Source of the DNA: an uncultured Alphaproteobacteria bacterium
Lineage (GTDB): Bacteria > Pseudomonadota > Alphaproteobacteria > SP197
Length of the DNA: 64,000 bases
NCBI GenBank assembly: GCA_943787175.1
Contig: CALSLK010000006.1
Span: forward strand, 372,001 to 436,000
Reading direction: 5' to 3'
In this document: positions 32,217 through 42,532 of the stretch, piece after piece
Numbering within the stretch: position 1 is the stretch's first letter
Layout of the letters: every line of letters starts with the position of its first letter
Program-made: the position numbers and the translations under genes
Notes under the pieces: generated by a model
What the model saw: only the letters and a program-made list of their open reading frames with translations
Told to the model about the DNA's origin: nothing
Databases searched by the model: none

Positions 32217-32975
32217 TTACTGACCCAGCTGGGCAATGCGCATCTGGCGCGCGCGGGTCAGAACCGCATCGACCAGTGAGGCCGGAGTCGCAGGATCAAC
32301 CGCGGCCTCGTGCCAGGCGCCATCGGCACCGCGCAGCTGGCGGTTCACCTGAACCTGCACACCGTCGGCCCGCAGGCGGGTGTCAAGAATATAGACCGTC
32401 ACCTTGAAGCGCTCGTTGGGCGTTTCCGGCGATGCGTACCAGTCATAGATGATCACGCCACCCAGCGGATCAGCAGAAATCGGCGGCAGAAAGGAAAAGG
32501 TGTCGAGCGAGGCGCGCCATAGGAAAGCGTTGACGCCAAGGCCGCCCCCGCTGTCGGCCCGTTCCTCGTCCCAGAGATTGCTGATGCCGCCGGCACCAAA
32601 GATGGTTTGCCGGTTTGGATCATTCACATCCGGCTCGAACCGGCCCTGTGATGTCTCGACAGTGTCTTCAACACCGTCATAGGTCGTGTTGCCACAGGCA
32701 CCAAGCAGACCGGCCATCACGACAATTACAGCGCCGCGGTACAAACGAACGGTGAATGGTGCATTGTCAGGGGAAGTTTGAAATCGGGTGGTCAAGGCGG
32801 TTCGGTTCCTGTCGTGTCCAGAAGCCGCGCACCTTGGCGCAGGACACGGTTTCGGGCAAGCATGATCTTGTTGCTGACGATCACGTCCTAATATCGCAAT
32901 GTTATGACCATCCTGCCGTATTGGTCGGAGACGCCCGACTGTTTCAAAGCGGGTCACATTGATGCATTCGTGCAA
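32217..32975 (-). CDS. DUF3576-like lipoprotein (true start internal, near 32717-32750)
   Basis: Lipobox VVMAGLLGACGN; LWRASLDTFSFLPPISADPLGGVIIYDWY. Confidence 0.8.
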   Translation of the reverse strand: MHECINVTRFETVGRLRPIRQDGHNIAILGRDRQQQDHACPKPCPAPRCAASGHDRNRTALTTRFQTSPDNAPFTVRLYRGAVIVVMAGLLGACGNTTYDGVEDTVETSQGRFEPDVNDPNRQTIFGAGGISNLWDEERADSGGGLGVNAFLWRASLDTFSFLPPISADPLGGVIIYDWYASPETPNERFKVTVYILDTRLRADGVQVQVNRQLRGADGAWHEAAVDPATPASLVDAVLTRARQMRIAQLGQ

Positions 32976-33199
32976 CAGTGCGCTGGAAACGCAACAAACA
33001 TCGTCGATAGCACTGGAAATCCGCGCGTCTGTCTTGTTAGCTCAGGCTCGCGAATTCGTCGGGCGATCATTCCAACGTTGAAGCCTCACGCAACGACGCA
33101 AGTCAAAGCAAGGGTGTTGGAACGATCAAGCGTCGATATCTTTTCCGTTCTGGAAAGGCGCTTGTCACTTGATGCAGTCCTTAAAGGAGGTTTGCGCTT

Positions 33200-34423
33200 A
33201 TGAAAAAAGTTCTTCTTGGAACCACGGCGCTCGTCTCGGCGGGTCTTCTTGCGCAGAGCGCGCAAGCAGCTGATCCGATCGAGTTGAGTATTGGTGGTTA
33301 TCACAATTGGGCGTACTTCTTCGCGAAGAACGACAACAACCCGGCTGCTGGCACGTTGCCTGCTGAGCCTGGTTTCAACCTCGGCGACAACGATCTTAAG
33401 TTTGACGGCGAAGTCCAGCTTCGTGGTTCGACAGTTCTGGACAATGGCCTCGAAGTCGGTGTTCGCATCGAGATCGAAGGCGAGACCCAGGGCGATCAGA
33501 TGGACGAGAACTACGCCTGGATTGAAGGCTCCTTTGGTACCTTCCGTTTCGGCAACGACGATCCCGTTTCTGCGCAGATGGCCACGGCCGCTCCGTATCT
33601 GAACTACGTCTTCGGTGCCAACTCGCCAAGCGTGTTCGCGAACGGCTTGTCCCAGTTCTTCGCACGCGCTGCTTCGACTGCTGTCGGCGCTGGCACGTTG
33701 CGTTCGCGTTTCGCCGCTGGTGCATATGCCACCTTCGCGACGTTCCCGAACCAGTCGTTCGATGATGGGCAGCTGATCTACTTCACACCTGTCTTCAATG
33801 GCTTCCAGTTCGGTGTTTCGTATGCTCCGGACAACAACGAAGCATCGTCTGCTAATGCTTACTTACTGCCCACCAAGACTAGTACCGGCACCTCGCCTGC
33901 GACTACCCATGACGAAGTCTACTCGGTTGCTGGTCGTTATGACGGTGCTGTTGGCGACGTCGGTGTGACCGTTGCCGCTGGCTTCATGCGCATGAACGAC
34001 AAGGCTAGTTCGGCACTTGCCGGTAGCCTTCAGTCCACGGCGTCTGATGCCTACGATATGGGCCTGGTGCTGTATTATGGCAACTGGGGCGTTGGTGGTT
34101 CGTACTTGAACAACTCGGATTGGCACAACGTTGCAGGTACCGACACGGAATCCTTCGACATTGGTGTGGCCTACTGGTCGGACGGTGCGTGGTCGGCTGG
34201 TATCTACTGGTTGCATCAGGAGATTGACTACGCTGCTGGTAACCTGGTTGCTGGCTCGAACATCACCGATGAGTTCGATGCTTATCGTTTGATGGGTCAG
34301 TATGACCTGGGTCCGGGCATTGCCGTCACGGGGGCTCTGGGTATGGACACCTTCGATGATGGTGTTGTTAGCCAGACCTATGACACGCAGATGATCGGCG
34401 CTGGTATCATGATTGGCTTCTGA
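33200..34423 (+). CDS. Outer-membrane porin
   Basis: Signal peptide MKKVLLGTTALVSAGLLAQSAQAAD; alternating beta strands; terminal aromatic F; SD ggaggtttgcgctt. Confidence 0.92.
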   Translation: MKKVLLGTTALVSAGLLAQSAQAADPIELSIGGYHNWAYFFAKNDNNPAAGTLPAEPGFNLGDNDLKFDGEVQLRGSTVLDNGLEVGVRIEIEGETQGDQMDENYAWIEGSFGTFRFGNDDPVSAQMATAAPYLNYVFGANSPSVFANGLSQFFARAASTAVGAGTLRSRFAAGAYATFATFPNQSFDDGQLIYFTPVFNGFQFGVSYAPDNNEASSANAYLLPTKTSTGTSPATTHDEVYSVAGRYDGAVGDVGVTVAAGFMRMNDKASSALAGSLQSTASDAYDMGLVLYYGNWGVGGSYLNNSDWHNVAGTDTESFDIGVAYWSDGAWSAGIYWLHQEIDYAAGNLVAGSNITDEFDAYRLMGQYDLGPGIAVTGALGMDTFDDGVVSQTYDTQMIGAGIMIGF

Positions 34424-34450
34424 TCGCTTGATCAGAGGCTTATGAAGTCA

Positions 34451-34482
34451 AGGGGCGGCCTCTGGGTCGCCCCTTTTCTTTT
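34451..34482 (+). terminator. Rho-independent terminator after porin
   Basis: GGGGCGGCCTCTGGGTCGCCCC followed by TTTTCTTTT. Confidence 0.9.
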
Positions 34483-34764
34483 GGGCCATGCCCATGGCGC
34501 GGTTTCCCTGGTTCAACCTGTGCCAAAAACGCAAATGCTGACAGCACTCAGTCGCGACCGATCATTGGGGTGATTCTCAATCGGAGGTCGAGGTGAACTG
34601 CCACAGAGGCGCTCGTTTCCAACCCATGTGATGATCAGTGCTAAATTTGACCACCGGAATCTGGTCATTGCGTCCGTTCGATGATAATGCGCGCATATCC
34701 ACAGGTCATTCTACCGTGATCCATGTGGTTCTGGCCTGCTATGTAAGATTGTGGGGATCAATTC

Positions 34765-35602
34765 ATGAGCAAGATCATCTGGCTGGCGTCTTTTCCAAAA
34801 TCCGGCAACACATGGACCCGGGTTTTTATCATGAATCTTTTCATGAACCCGTCTCAGCCATTGTCGATCAATGAAGTACACAAGATGTCACCGTCTGATA
34901 CGAGCTCGGATTGGTACAACATGTTTGATGATCGTCCGTTGACCGAATGGTCCCTGCCTGAGGTCGCGCGGATGCGCTACAAGGTCCATGCTGAGATTGC
35001 GAGTCATGCACCCGACTCGATCTTCGTGAAGACCCATAGTCCTATTGGTTCCTGGGAAGGTTTTCAGATCATCAACATGCAAGTGACCGCTGGTACCATC
35101 TACATCGTGCGCAATCCTCTTGATGTTGTTGCTTCCTACGCCAATCATTCCGGTCTGACGATTGATCCCATAATCGAGATCATGAACCGGCCCCGTTACA
35201 TGGCTCCAGGCTCAGAACATGCTGCCCCGCACCCGATCGACAGTTGGCGTGAGAACGTCTCCAGCTGGACGGCACACCCGCATCCCGCCCTTCATGTCAT
35301 GCGTTACGAAGACATGCTCCAAAAACCCGAGGAAACCTTTGGTGGCCTTGTGCGATTCCTTGGTTTGCCCCAAGATAAAGGGCGCCTTACTAAGGCCATT
35401 GAGTTTTCCTCATTCGATCAATTGAAGACTATGGAAGACAACGAGGGCTTCGTGGATGCTAGCAAAAGGGGGAGGGCGGTTTTTCCGCGGTGGGAGGATC
35501 GACGGTTGGCGTGACGAACTCACCTCTGGCCAGGCGCGCGCGATTATTGAGGTGAATCGCGAGCAGATGCAACGCTTCGGCTATGTCCCCAAGGGTTTAT
35601 AA
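34765..35602 (+). CDS. PAPS-dependent sulfotransferase paralog 1 (frameshift near 35475)
   Basis: WLASFPKSGNTWTR, FVKTHSP, IYIVRNPLDVVASYA; C-terminal RFFRGGRIDGWRDEL...QMQRFGYVPKGL in shifted frame. Confidence 0.9.
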
Positions 35603-36368
35603 GTCCCTTCAGGGGAACATCGAAACTGCACTAAGCAAACTTGCCGCCCCTTCCATGATCGGTGTTCGACGGCCTGATCACAGATCTCTCAGATTATGAG
35701 TGACCTTTGAGATACCCTCGTTTGGAGTTCTGACGCGTTTACTGCCAAACTTGAGCGCTCCTGATCCAAACCAGACAGCGATGCTCCAATCTGGCAAGGC
35801 AAACACGTACACGCGATCGATTATCACGGAATAGTGATCAACCAATCATAGTCTCGTCAACGGATCATGAGGCTGGGATCAGACGGCGATAGTCAGCGCG
35901 ACTTCTCAAGTCTTCGTGACAGCCACTGGCGGCAACGTTGATTCCTTACCAGCACATCCAGGTGTCTTCTCCCAGGACTGCAAGCCGGGTTCGTCGGTGC
36001 GGTTTGGGAGCCCCAACTCTGCATCCTGCCAACCTTAAGACGGGCTACAAAATCCGGCCACAGCGCTCACCGTGGTCAGGACCGTTCAAGTGCCAGGTTG
36101 TCGTGATCAAACATCAGGACTGCTGCAAGGAGGTTTGCGCTTATGAAGAAGGTACTACTTGGAACGACCGCGCTGGTTTCGGCGGGAATGCTTGCGCAGA
36201 ACGCGCAAGACGCTGACCCGATCGAACTCAGTGTCGGCTGTTATTACAATTGGGCGTACTTCTTCGCGAAAAACGACGACAACCCGGCTGCTGGCACGTT
36301 GCCTGATGAGCCTAGTTTCAACCTCGGCGACCACGATCTAAAGTTTGACGGAGAACTCCAGCTTTGAA

Positions 36369-37545
36369 TAGCCCCGAGTTTTCTAGACGCCCTCGGTTTT
36401 CATTTTCTGCTGCCGTTCGAACTCGACGGGCGACAGCATCCCGTTCCTTACGTGCTTGCGCTTTGGGTTGTAGAACATCTCGATGTAGTCGAACACATCC
36501 TGCCTGGCCTCGGCTCGGGTTTTGTAGGTTCTGCGCCGTATCCGTTCGCGTTTGAGCAGGTTGAAGAAGCTCTCGGCCACGGCATTGTCGTGGCAGTTTC
36601 CACGCCGGCTCATCGAGTGTTCCAGATTGTGATGCTTCAGGAATGACGCCCAGTCCATGCTGGTGAACTGGGAGCCCTGGTCTGAGTGGATGAGCACCTT
36701 GCTCTTCGGCTTTCTACGCCACACCGCCATGAGCAATGCCTGCAAGACAACGTCTGTCGTCTGACGGCTCTGCATGGACCAACCGACGACGCGACGCGCG
36801 TAGAGATCGATCACGACGGCCAGATAGGAGAAGCCTTCCAGCGTCCTGATATAGGTGATGTCTGTCACCCAGACCCTGTCTGGTGCTTCCACATCGAACT
36901 GCCGGTCCAGTGTGTTGTCGACGACCACGGATGGCTTGCCACCATAGGTACCAGGCCGGCGCCTGTAGCCGATCCGCGCCTTGATGCCGGCAAGTCTGGC
37001 CAACCGTGCAACGCGGTTCGGGCAGCATGTCTCGCCCTGGTCCAGCAGGTCATCATGGAGCTTGCGATAGCCATAGACCTTGCCACTCTCCTTCCACGCC
37101 GTCCGGACCAGCTCGGTCTGGCGTATGTCTTCACGGCTCTTCTGCTCAGCGGGTTCTTGAGCCAGGCGTAGAAGCCGCTCGGATGGATGCACAGGCAACG
37201 GCACATCGCCCGCACCGAAAACACCGGACGATGCCCGACGACGAACGCGTATCTCACTTTGCATCCCTGGCGAAATACGCGGTGGCTTTTTTTAGAATGT
37301 CACGCTCCTCGGTGACCCTCACCAGCTCGCTCTTCAGCGCGATCTCGCAGCCTGATCATCGCCGCCGGACCGGCTTCGAGAACTTCCTTCTTCCAGGCGT
37401 AGAGCGAATGCTGGCTGACACCCAGCCGCTTCGATACCTCCGCAACCGGATACCCCGCTCGGTGATCTGAGCCACCGCGTCCCGTTTGAAATCGTCACTG
37501 AAACTGACCTTGCCCATGATGGCCTCCTTGCCTCAAAATTAGGAA
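36369..37545 (-). mobile_element. IS3-family insertion sequence (OrfA frameshifted + OrfB); boundaries approximate
   Basis: OrfB 36383..37264 with integrase core (VWVTDITYIRT, HSDQGSQFTS, NCHDNAVAESFFNLLKRE); OrfA MGKVSFSDDFKRDAVAQITERG from 37517; tagacgcc/ggcgtcta near both ends. Confidence 0.9.
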
Positions 37546-37569
37546 AGAAGGCGTCTACAATCTAGTGGA

Positions 37570-37975
37570 TTGACCCATTCAAAGGAGCCGAATTGGGATT
37601 CCCTTTTAGTGCGCGACCTGCGAGCCATGAGCATGCGCACAGGAATATCGTTTACCGTTTCGCCTTGGGATCGCAAGCAGCTTGAAGCGCTTGTTGCGAA
37701 CGGCAACTCACCGCAGAAACATGTCTGGCGTGCCCGGATTGTGCTGTTGAGCGATGACGGTGGGGGGACGCAGGGGATCATGGCGGCAACCTCCAAATCC
37801 AAAACGACGGTCTGGAGATGGCAGGCGCGGTATGCTGATGCTGGCGTCGCAGGGCTGTTGTCGGACGCCACCCGCCCCCCTGGCAAGGCTCCAACGTCGC
37901 AGGAACGTGTCGATGAGGTGATCCGCCTGACGCAGAAGAGCCCGCCTCACGAGGCGACGCACTGGACGGCGCCAG
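37570..37975 (+). mobile_element. Truncated IS630-family transposase, N-terminal half
   Basis: HVWRARIVLLSDDGGGTQGIMAATSKSKTTVWRWQARYADAGVAGLLSDATRPPGKAPTSQERVDEVIRLT, then coding similarity stops. Confidence 0.8.
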
Positions 37976-38310
37976 CGAACGAGGCCGTTGATCGCGGAGA
38001 TCGGGCCATGCTCGACAATCTCCACCAGTGCCCGGCGCTGGGCATCGTTGAGGATCGATCGCTTTCCCGGAGCCTTGCCGTCCAGCAGACCATCGGGACC
38101 GCGAGCATTGAACCGCATCACCCAGTCGCGAAAGATCTGCAAGCCCACCCCACCGGTCCGTGCTGCGTCGCTCCGGCTGCCACCGTCATAAATTTGGGCC
38201 AGGGACAACAATCGGCGGGCCTGGTTCGCGCTCCTGGACGCGCGTGCCAATCGCCTCATGCCTGCCGCGTCAAAATCCTCCCGCAAGCCAATCGCTGTTC
38301 CCATCACCAG
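37970..38310 (-). mobile_element. Second truncated IS630-family transposase, opposite strand
   Basis: MRRLARASRSANQARRLLSLAQIYDGGSRSDAARTGGVGLQIFRDWVMRFNARGPDGLLDGKAPGKRSILNDAQRRAL. Confidence 0.78.
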
Positions 38311-38962
38311 CATCCTCCAATCAAGGATGCCATCGATTCACACTTTCGACCGCTTGGGAATCCCTCGAGGGAGTCAAACTCAACGCAGGTTGGTATAACA
38401 CCTCGCCTGCGTTTACCCATGGCGAAGTCTACTCGGCGGCTGGCCGTTATGACGGTGCTATCGGTGATCTCGGCGTGACCCGTGGCTGCTGGCTTCCTGC
38501 GCGTTAACGACAAGGCCAGTTCGGCCCTTGCCGGCACTCTACAGTCGGCAGCTAAGGATACTTACGATCTCAGCCTGGTGCTCTATTGGGGCAACTGGGG
38601 GTCTTGGTGGTTCGTACCTGAATGCCACCGGTTGGCACAACGTTGCAGGAACCGATACCGAACCTTCAACCTTGGTCTGGCCTACTGGTCGGACGGTGCG
38701 TGGTCGGCTGGTATCTACTGGTTGCATCAGGAGATTGACTACGCTGCTGGTGACCTGGTTCTCGGCGCGAACATCACCGATGAGTTCGATGCTTATCGTT
38801 TGATGGGTCAGTATGACCTGGGTCCGGGCATTGCCGTTACGGGCGCTATTGGTCTCGACACCTTCGATGATGGTGTTGTGAACCAGACCTATGACACACA
38901 GATGATCGGTACCGGTATCAGCATCGGCTTCTGATCGCCTGACTACTGACGTCACAAGTCAA

Positions 38963-38994
38963 GGGGTGGCCTTCGGGCCGCCCCTATTCCTTTT
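38963..38994 (+). terminator. Terminator after porin pseudogene (duplicate of the one at 34451)
   Basis: GGGGTGGCCTTCGGGCCGCCCC followed by TATTCCTTTTG. Confidence 0.85.
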
Positions 38995-39066
38995 GTGGAG
39001 GCGAACGGCATGGCCCTTGGGTCGCTTCGTGTGGTAAGTCTCTGCGCAAAGATCACGATGGTGTCG

Positions 39067-39903
39067 ATGGGCAATCTCATATGGCTCGCCTCCTACCCGA
39101 AATCGGGTAACACGTGGATGCGCGCCTTTTTAACAAACCTGATGACGAATGCGGAACGGCCAGCCGGTATCAACGAACTGGGCACCGTCACCGTTGGCGA
39201 TTCCGAGCCGCGACGTTACGAACACCTTTCCGGAAAGAAGGCGTCCGAGCTCGAAGCAGTAGCTGTAGCGACCCTGCGCCTGCAGGTTCAGGCACAGATC
39301 GCTGCAGAATCTCCCTACACTCGGTTCGTCAAGATCCACAGCGCCATGATGCAGACGGCAGGGCAACCCTGTGTCAACATGCAGGTTACCGCTGGCGCCA
39401 TCTACATCGTGCGCAATCCGCTTGATGTCGTGCTTTCATTTTCCCACCATCTGGGATCATCCGTTGATGACGTGATTGGTCTGATGGCGCGCAACAACGC
39501 CGTGACCGACAGCACACCGATCGCCGTATCGGAACTGATCGGAAGCTGGACCCAGCATGTTGCAAGCTGGACCGCAAAGCACAATCCTGCACTCCATGTC
39601 GTGCGCTACGAAGACATGTTGCAGAGCCCGCAATCAGCGTTTGGCAATGTTGCAAAGTTTCTGCAACTTGATGCACCGCGTGCGCGCATCGAAAGAGCGG
39701 TTCGCCACGCTTCGTTCAAGGTCCTGCGCAACCAGGAAAAGTGGAATGGTTTCCAGGAGAGGAGCGAACACGCCGATCATTTTTTTCGTTCCGGCACCGC
39801 AGGCGGCTGGCGCAAGGAACTCACCCCCGATCAGGTCCGTGCCATCGTGTCTGTCCACAGTGAACAGATGGCCCGCTTTGGTTATGTCCCGGAAGGCTAC
39901 TGA
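39067..39903 (+). CDS. PAPS-dependent sulfotransferase paralog 2
   Basis: MGNLIWLASYPKSGNTWMRAFL; IYIVRNPLDVVLSFSHH; FFRSGTAGGWRKELT. Confidence 0.92.
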   Translation: MGNLIWLASYPKSGNTWMRAFLTNLMTNAERPAGINELGTVTVGDSEPRRYEHLSGKKASELEAVAVATLRLQVQAQIAAESPYTRFVKIHSAMMQTAGQPCVNMQVTAGAIYIVRNPLDVVLSFSHHLGSSVDDVIGLMARNNAVTDSTPIAVSELIGSWTQHVASWTAKHNPALHVVRYEDMLQSPQSAFGNVAKFLQLDAPRARIERAVRHASFKVLRNQEKWNGFQERSEHADHFFRSGTAGGWRKELTPDQVRAIVSVHSEQMARFGYVPEGY

Positions 39904-39975
39904 TATGTTGGCATTCCTGTCGGAACCGAACGAAGTTTCACCCTCAACGCCACAACGTTTATGGGGTAGTTGACT

Positions 39976-40819
39976 GTGGGAAAAATCGTCTGGCTGGCCA
40001 GTTATCCCAAATCCGGCAACACCTGGATGCGCGCCTTCCTGCATAATCTGTTCGGTAATCTTGACCGGCCGTTGCCGCTTGATCAACTGGACCGTGGCAA
40101 TCTGACGGTGGCTGAAACGTCCTTGCATTGGTACCAGGCAATCGATTCCCGGGAGCTCAGTGAATGGTCCCAAGAAGAAATTGACGCCATGCGCCTGAAG
40201 GTTCATGAGAAGATCGCCAGCCTCGGTCCCTGGCAACATCTTCTGCAAGATTCATGGCGCGATATTTGAACTGCGTGGTCAGATGACGGTCAACCTAGGG
40301 GTCAGTGCCGGGGCAATCTATATCGTGCGCAATCCGCTTGATGTCGTGCTTTCCTTTGCCGACTTCCAGGGGATCGCCGTGGATGTCGCGATCAACGCCC
40401 TGGGCGCCCGGAATTTTGAGCTTCCCCGAGATGCCAGCAATGTATCCGAACCCCTGGGCAATTGGTCCCAGAATGTCGAAAGCTGGACCGGTAAGCCCAA
40501 TCGGGCCCTGCATGTCGTGCGTTATGAGGACCTCCTTGCCAAGCCAGTCGCGGCGTTTGGCGGGGTTGCAACGTTTCTTGGTATTGATGCTCCGCGCCCA
40601 CGTCTTGAAAAGGCTGTGCGTCATTGCTCGTTCAAGGTTCTGCGCAATCAGGAAGACAAGACCGGGTTTTCGGAGCGTTCTCCAGCACAGGAACGGTTTT
40701 TCCGCAGTGGCAAGTCTGGCGGCTGGAGGGAGGCCCTCAACGACGAACAGGTTGGGCGCATTATCGAGAACCATCGTGAGCAGATGGACCGGTTCGATTA
40801 CGTCCCGGAAGGTTTCTGA
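39976..40819 (+). CDS. PAPS-dependent sulfotransferase paralog 3 (frameshift near 40230)
   Basis: VGKIVWLASYPKSGNTWMRAFLHN; IYIVRNPLDVVLSFADFQG; FFRSGKSGGWREALNDEQ. Confidence 0.9.
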
Positions 40820-41663
40820 TGGGCAAGATCGTCTGGCTCGCCAGCTACCCAAAATCCGGCAACACGTGGATGCGCGCTCTCCTGCATCACTTCTTCCGGA
40901 ATCCCGATACGCCGATTCCCCTGAACCAGCTTGGCGGCGGCAACCTCACGACGTCAGAGACCGGGTTGCACTGGTATCAGGCGCTTGATCCGCGTCCACC
41001 GGCAGAATGGAGTGCTGAAGAGATCGCCGCCATGCGCATGAAGGTACAGGAGGCCATTGCGGCGTCCGTACCCGGCAGCATCTTCTGTAAGACTCACAGC
41101 GCGCTGTTCGAGTCGTGGGGGCGTATGACGGTTAATCTCGCAGTGAGCGCAGGCGCCATCTACATCGTGCGCAACCCCCTCGACGTGGTTCTTTCCTTTG
41201 CCGACTACCAGGGCGTCACCATCGACACCCGCAATCAAGGCAATGGGCATGCTAAATTTTGAGCAGCCGCGGGAAGGGGATGCCATTACCTCCCCACTTG
41301 GGAGTTGGACCCAGAATGTCAGAAGCTGGACCGCAAAGCCCAGCCCCGACCTTCATGTCGTGCGGTATGAGGACATGCTCACAGACCCACAGAAGACCTT
41401 CGGCAGCGTGGTCAGATTCTTGGGCGTGGAAGCACCACAGGAAAGGATCGAAAAAGCTGTGCGCCATTCTTCCTTTAAGGAACTGCGTGCGCAAGAAGAC
41501 CAGACTGGGTTTGTAGAACGTTCACCTTCCCAGGAACGGTTCTTTCGCACCGGGACCCTCCGGTCAGTGGCGTGACGCCCTGAACGATGAACAGATCGAG
41601 CGTATCGTTGTGGATCATCGCGACCAGATGGCGTGCTTCGACTACATCCCCGGCGGGTTCTGA
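40819..41663 (+). CDS. PAPS-dependent sulfotransferase paralog 4 (frameshifts near 41235 and 41560)
   Basis: MGKIVWLASYPKSGNTWMRALLHH; IFCKTHSALFE; IYIVRNPLDVVLSFADYQG. Confidence 0.9.
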
Positions 41664-41665
41664 CG

Positions 41666-42529
41666 ATGGGCAATATCCTGTGGCTCGCAAGCTACCCGAA
41701 ATCCGGCAACACCTGGATGCGTGCCTTCCTGCACAATGTTCTGCGCGAGCCGGATCAACCCGCTGACATCAATCAGATGACCGGCACCCTGACCCAGGGT
41801 GAGTCTTCCATGGGCTGGTACCGGGTCGCCAATCCGCGCCCGCCCGAACAATGGACACTGGGCGAGATCGCGCGCATGCGCCCCCACGTCCATGAGATGA
41901 TTGCCAAGGGCCAGAAGGGCACGGTGTTCTGCAAGACCCACAACGCTCTGATCAAGGTGGAGGGCCAGCCCACGGTCAACACACGCGTTACCGCAGGCGC
42001 CATCTACATCGTGCGCAACCCGCTCGATGTCCTGCTGTCCTTTGCCGACTTCCAGGCTGTGTCCATCGATGATGCCATCACCATCATGGCAAAACGGAAT
42101 TTCGCGACGCCCCTGACCGACCGCAATGTGCCCGAAACGCTGGGTAGCTGGTCCCAGCATGTCTCAAGCTGGACGGCACAGGACAGCAAAAGCCTGCGTG
42201 TCGTGCGCTATGAGGATCTGCAGGAAGATCCGGTGACGACGTTCGGGGAAACGCTTGCCTTCATGAAACTTGATGTGAAGCGTGCGCGCCTCGACAAGGC
42301 GATCCGGAACGCGTCCTTCAAGGAATTGCGTAAACAGGAAGATCAGAAAGGTTTCAATGAGCGCCCGGGTCACCAGGAGCGGTTTTTCCGCAAAGGCGTT
42401 GCGGGTCAGTGGAAACAGGAACTGAACGAAGAACAGATTGCCCGCATTTGCGAGGATCATGGTGACCAGATGGCCCGTTTCGGCTATCTCCCCGATGGCT
42501 ACAAGCCGCAGACAAAAGTGGAGACGTAA
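41666..42529 (+). CDS. PAPS-dependent sulfotransferase paralog 5
   Basis: MGNILWLASYPKSGNTWMRAFLHN; FCKTHNALIK; IYIVRNPLDVLLSFADF; FFRKGVAGQWKQELNEEQ. Confidence 0.93.
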   Translation: MGNILWLASYPKSGNTWMRAFLHNVLREPDQPADINQMTGTLTQGESSMGWYRVANPRPPEQWTLGEIARMRPHVHEMIAKGQKGTVFCKTHNALIKVEGQPTVNTRVTAGAIYIVRNPLDVLLSFADFQAVSIDDAITIMAKRNFATPLTDRNVPETLGSWSQHVSSWTAQDSKSLRVVRYEDLQEDPVTTFGETLAFMKLDVKRARLDKAIRNASFKELRKQEDQKGFNERPGHQERFFRKGVAGQWKQELNEEQIARICEDHGDQMARFGYLPDGYKPQTKVET

Positions 42530-42532
42530 CCC

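Larger units (their letters stand above)
36143..38934 (+). pseudogene. Second porin copy, disrupted by nested insertion sequences
   Basis: N-terminal 36143-36366 matches the start of porin 1; C-terminal part from about 38400 matches porin 1 (AAGRYDGAIGDLGVT..., WSDGAWSAGIYWLHQEIDYAAG...). Confidence 0.92.

Noticed and set aside
34695-34703. DnaA-box-like ATATCCACA upstream of sulfotransferase 1
   Set aside because: Single 8/9 match without neighbours; expected by chance in 64 kb.
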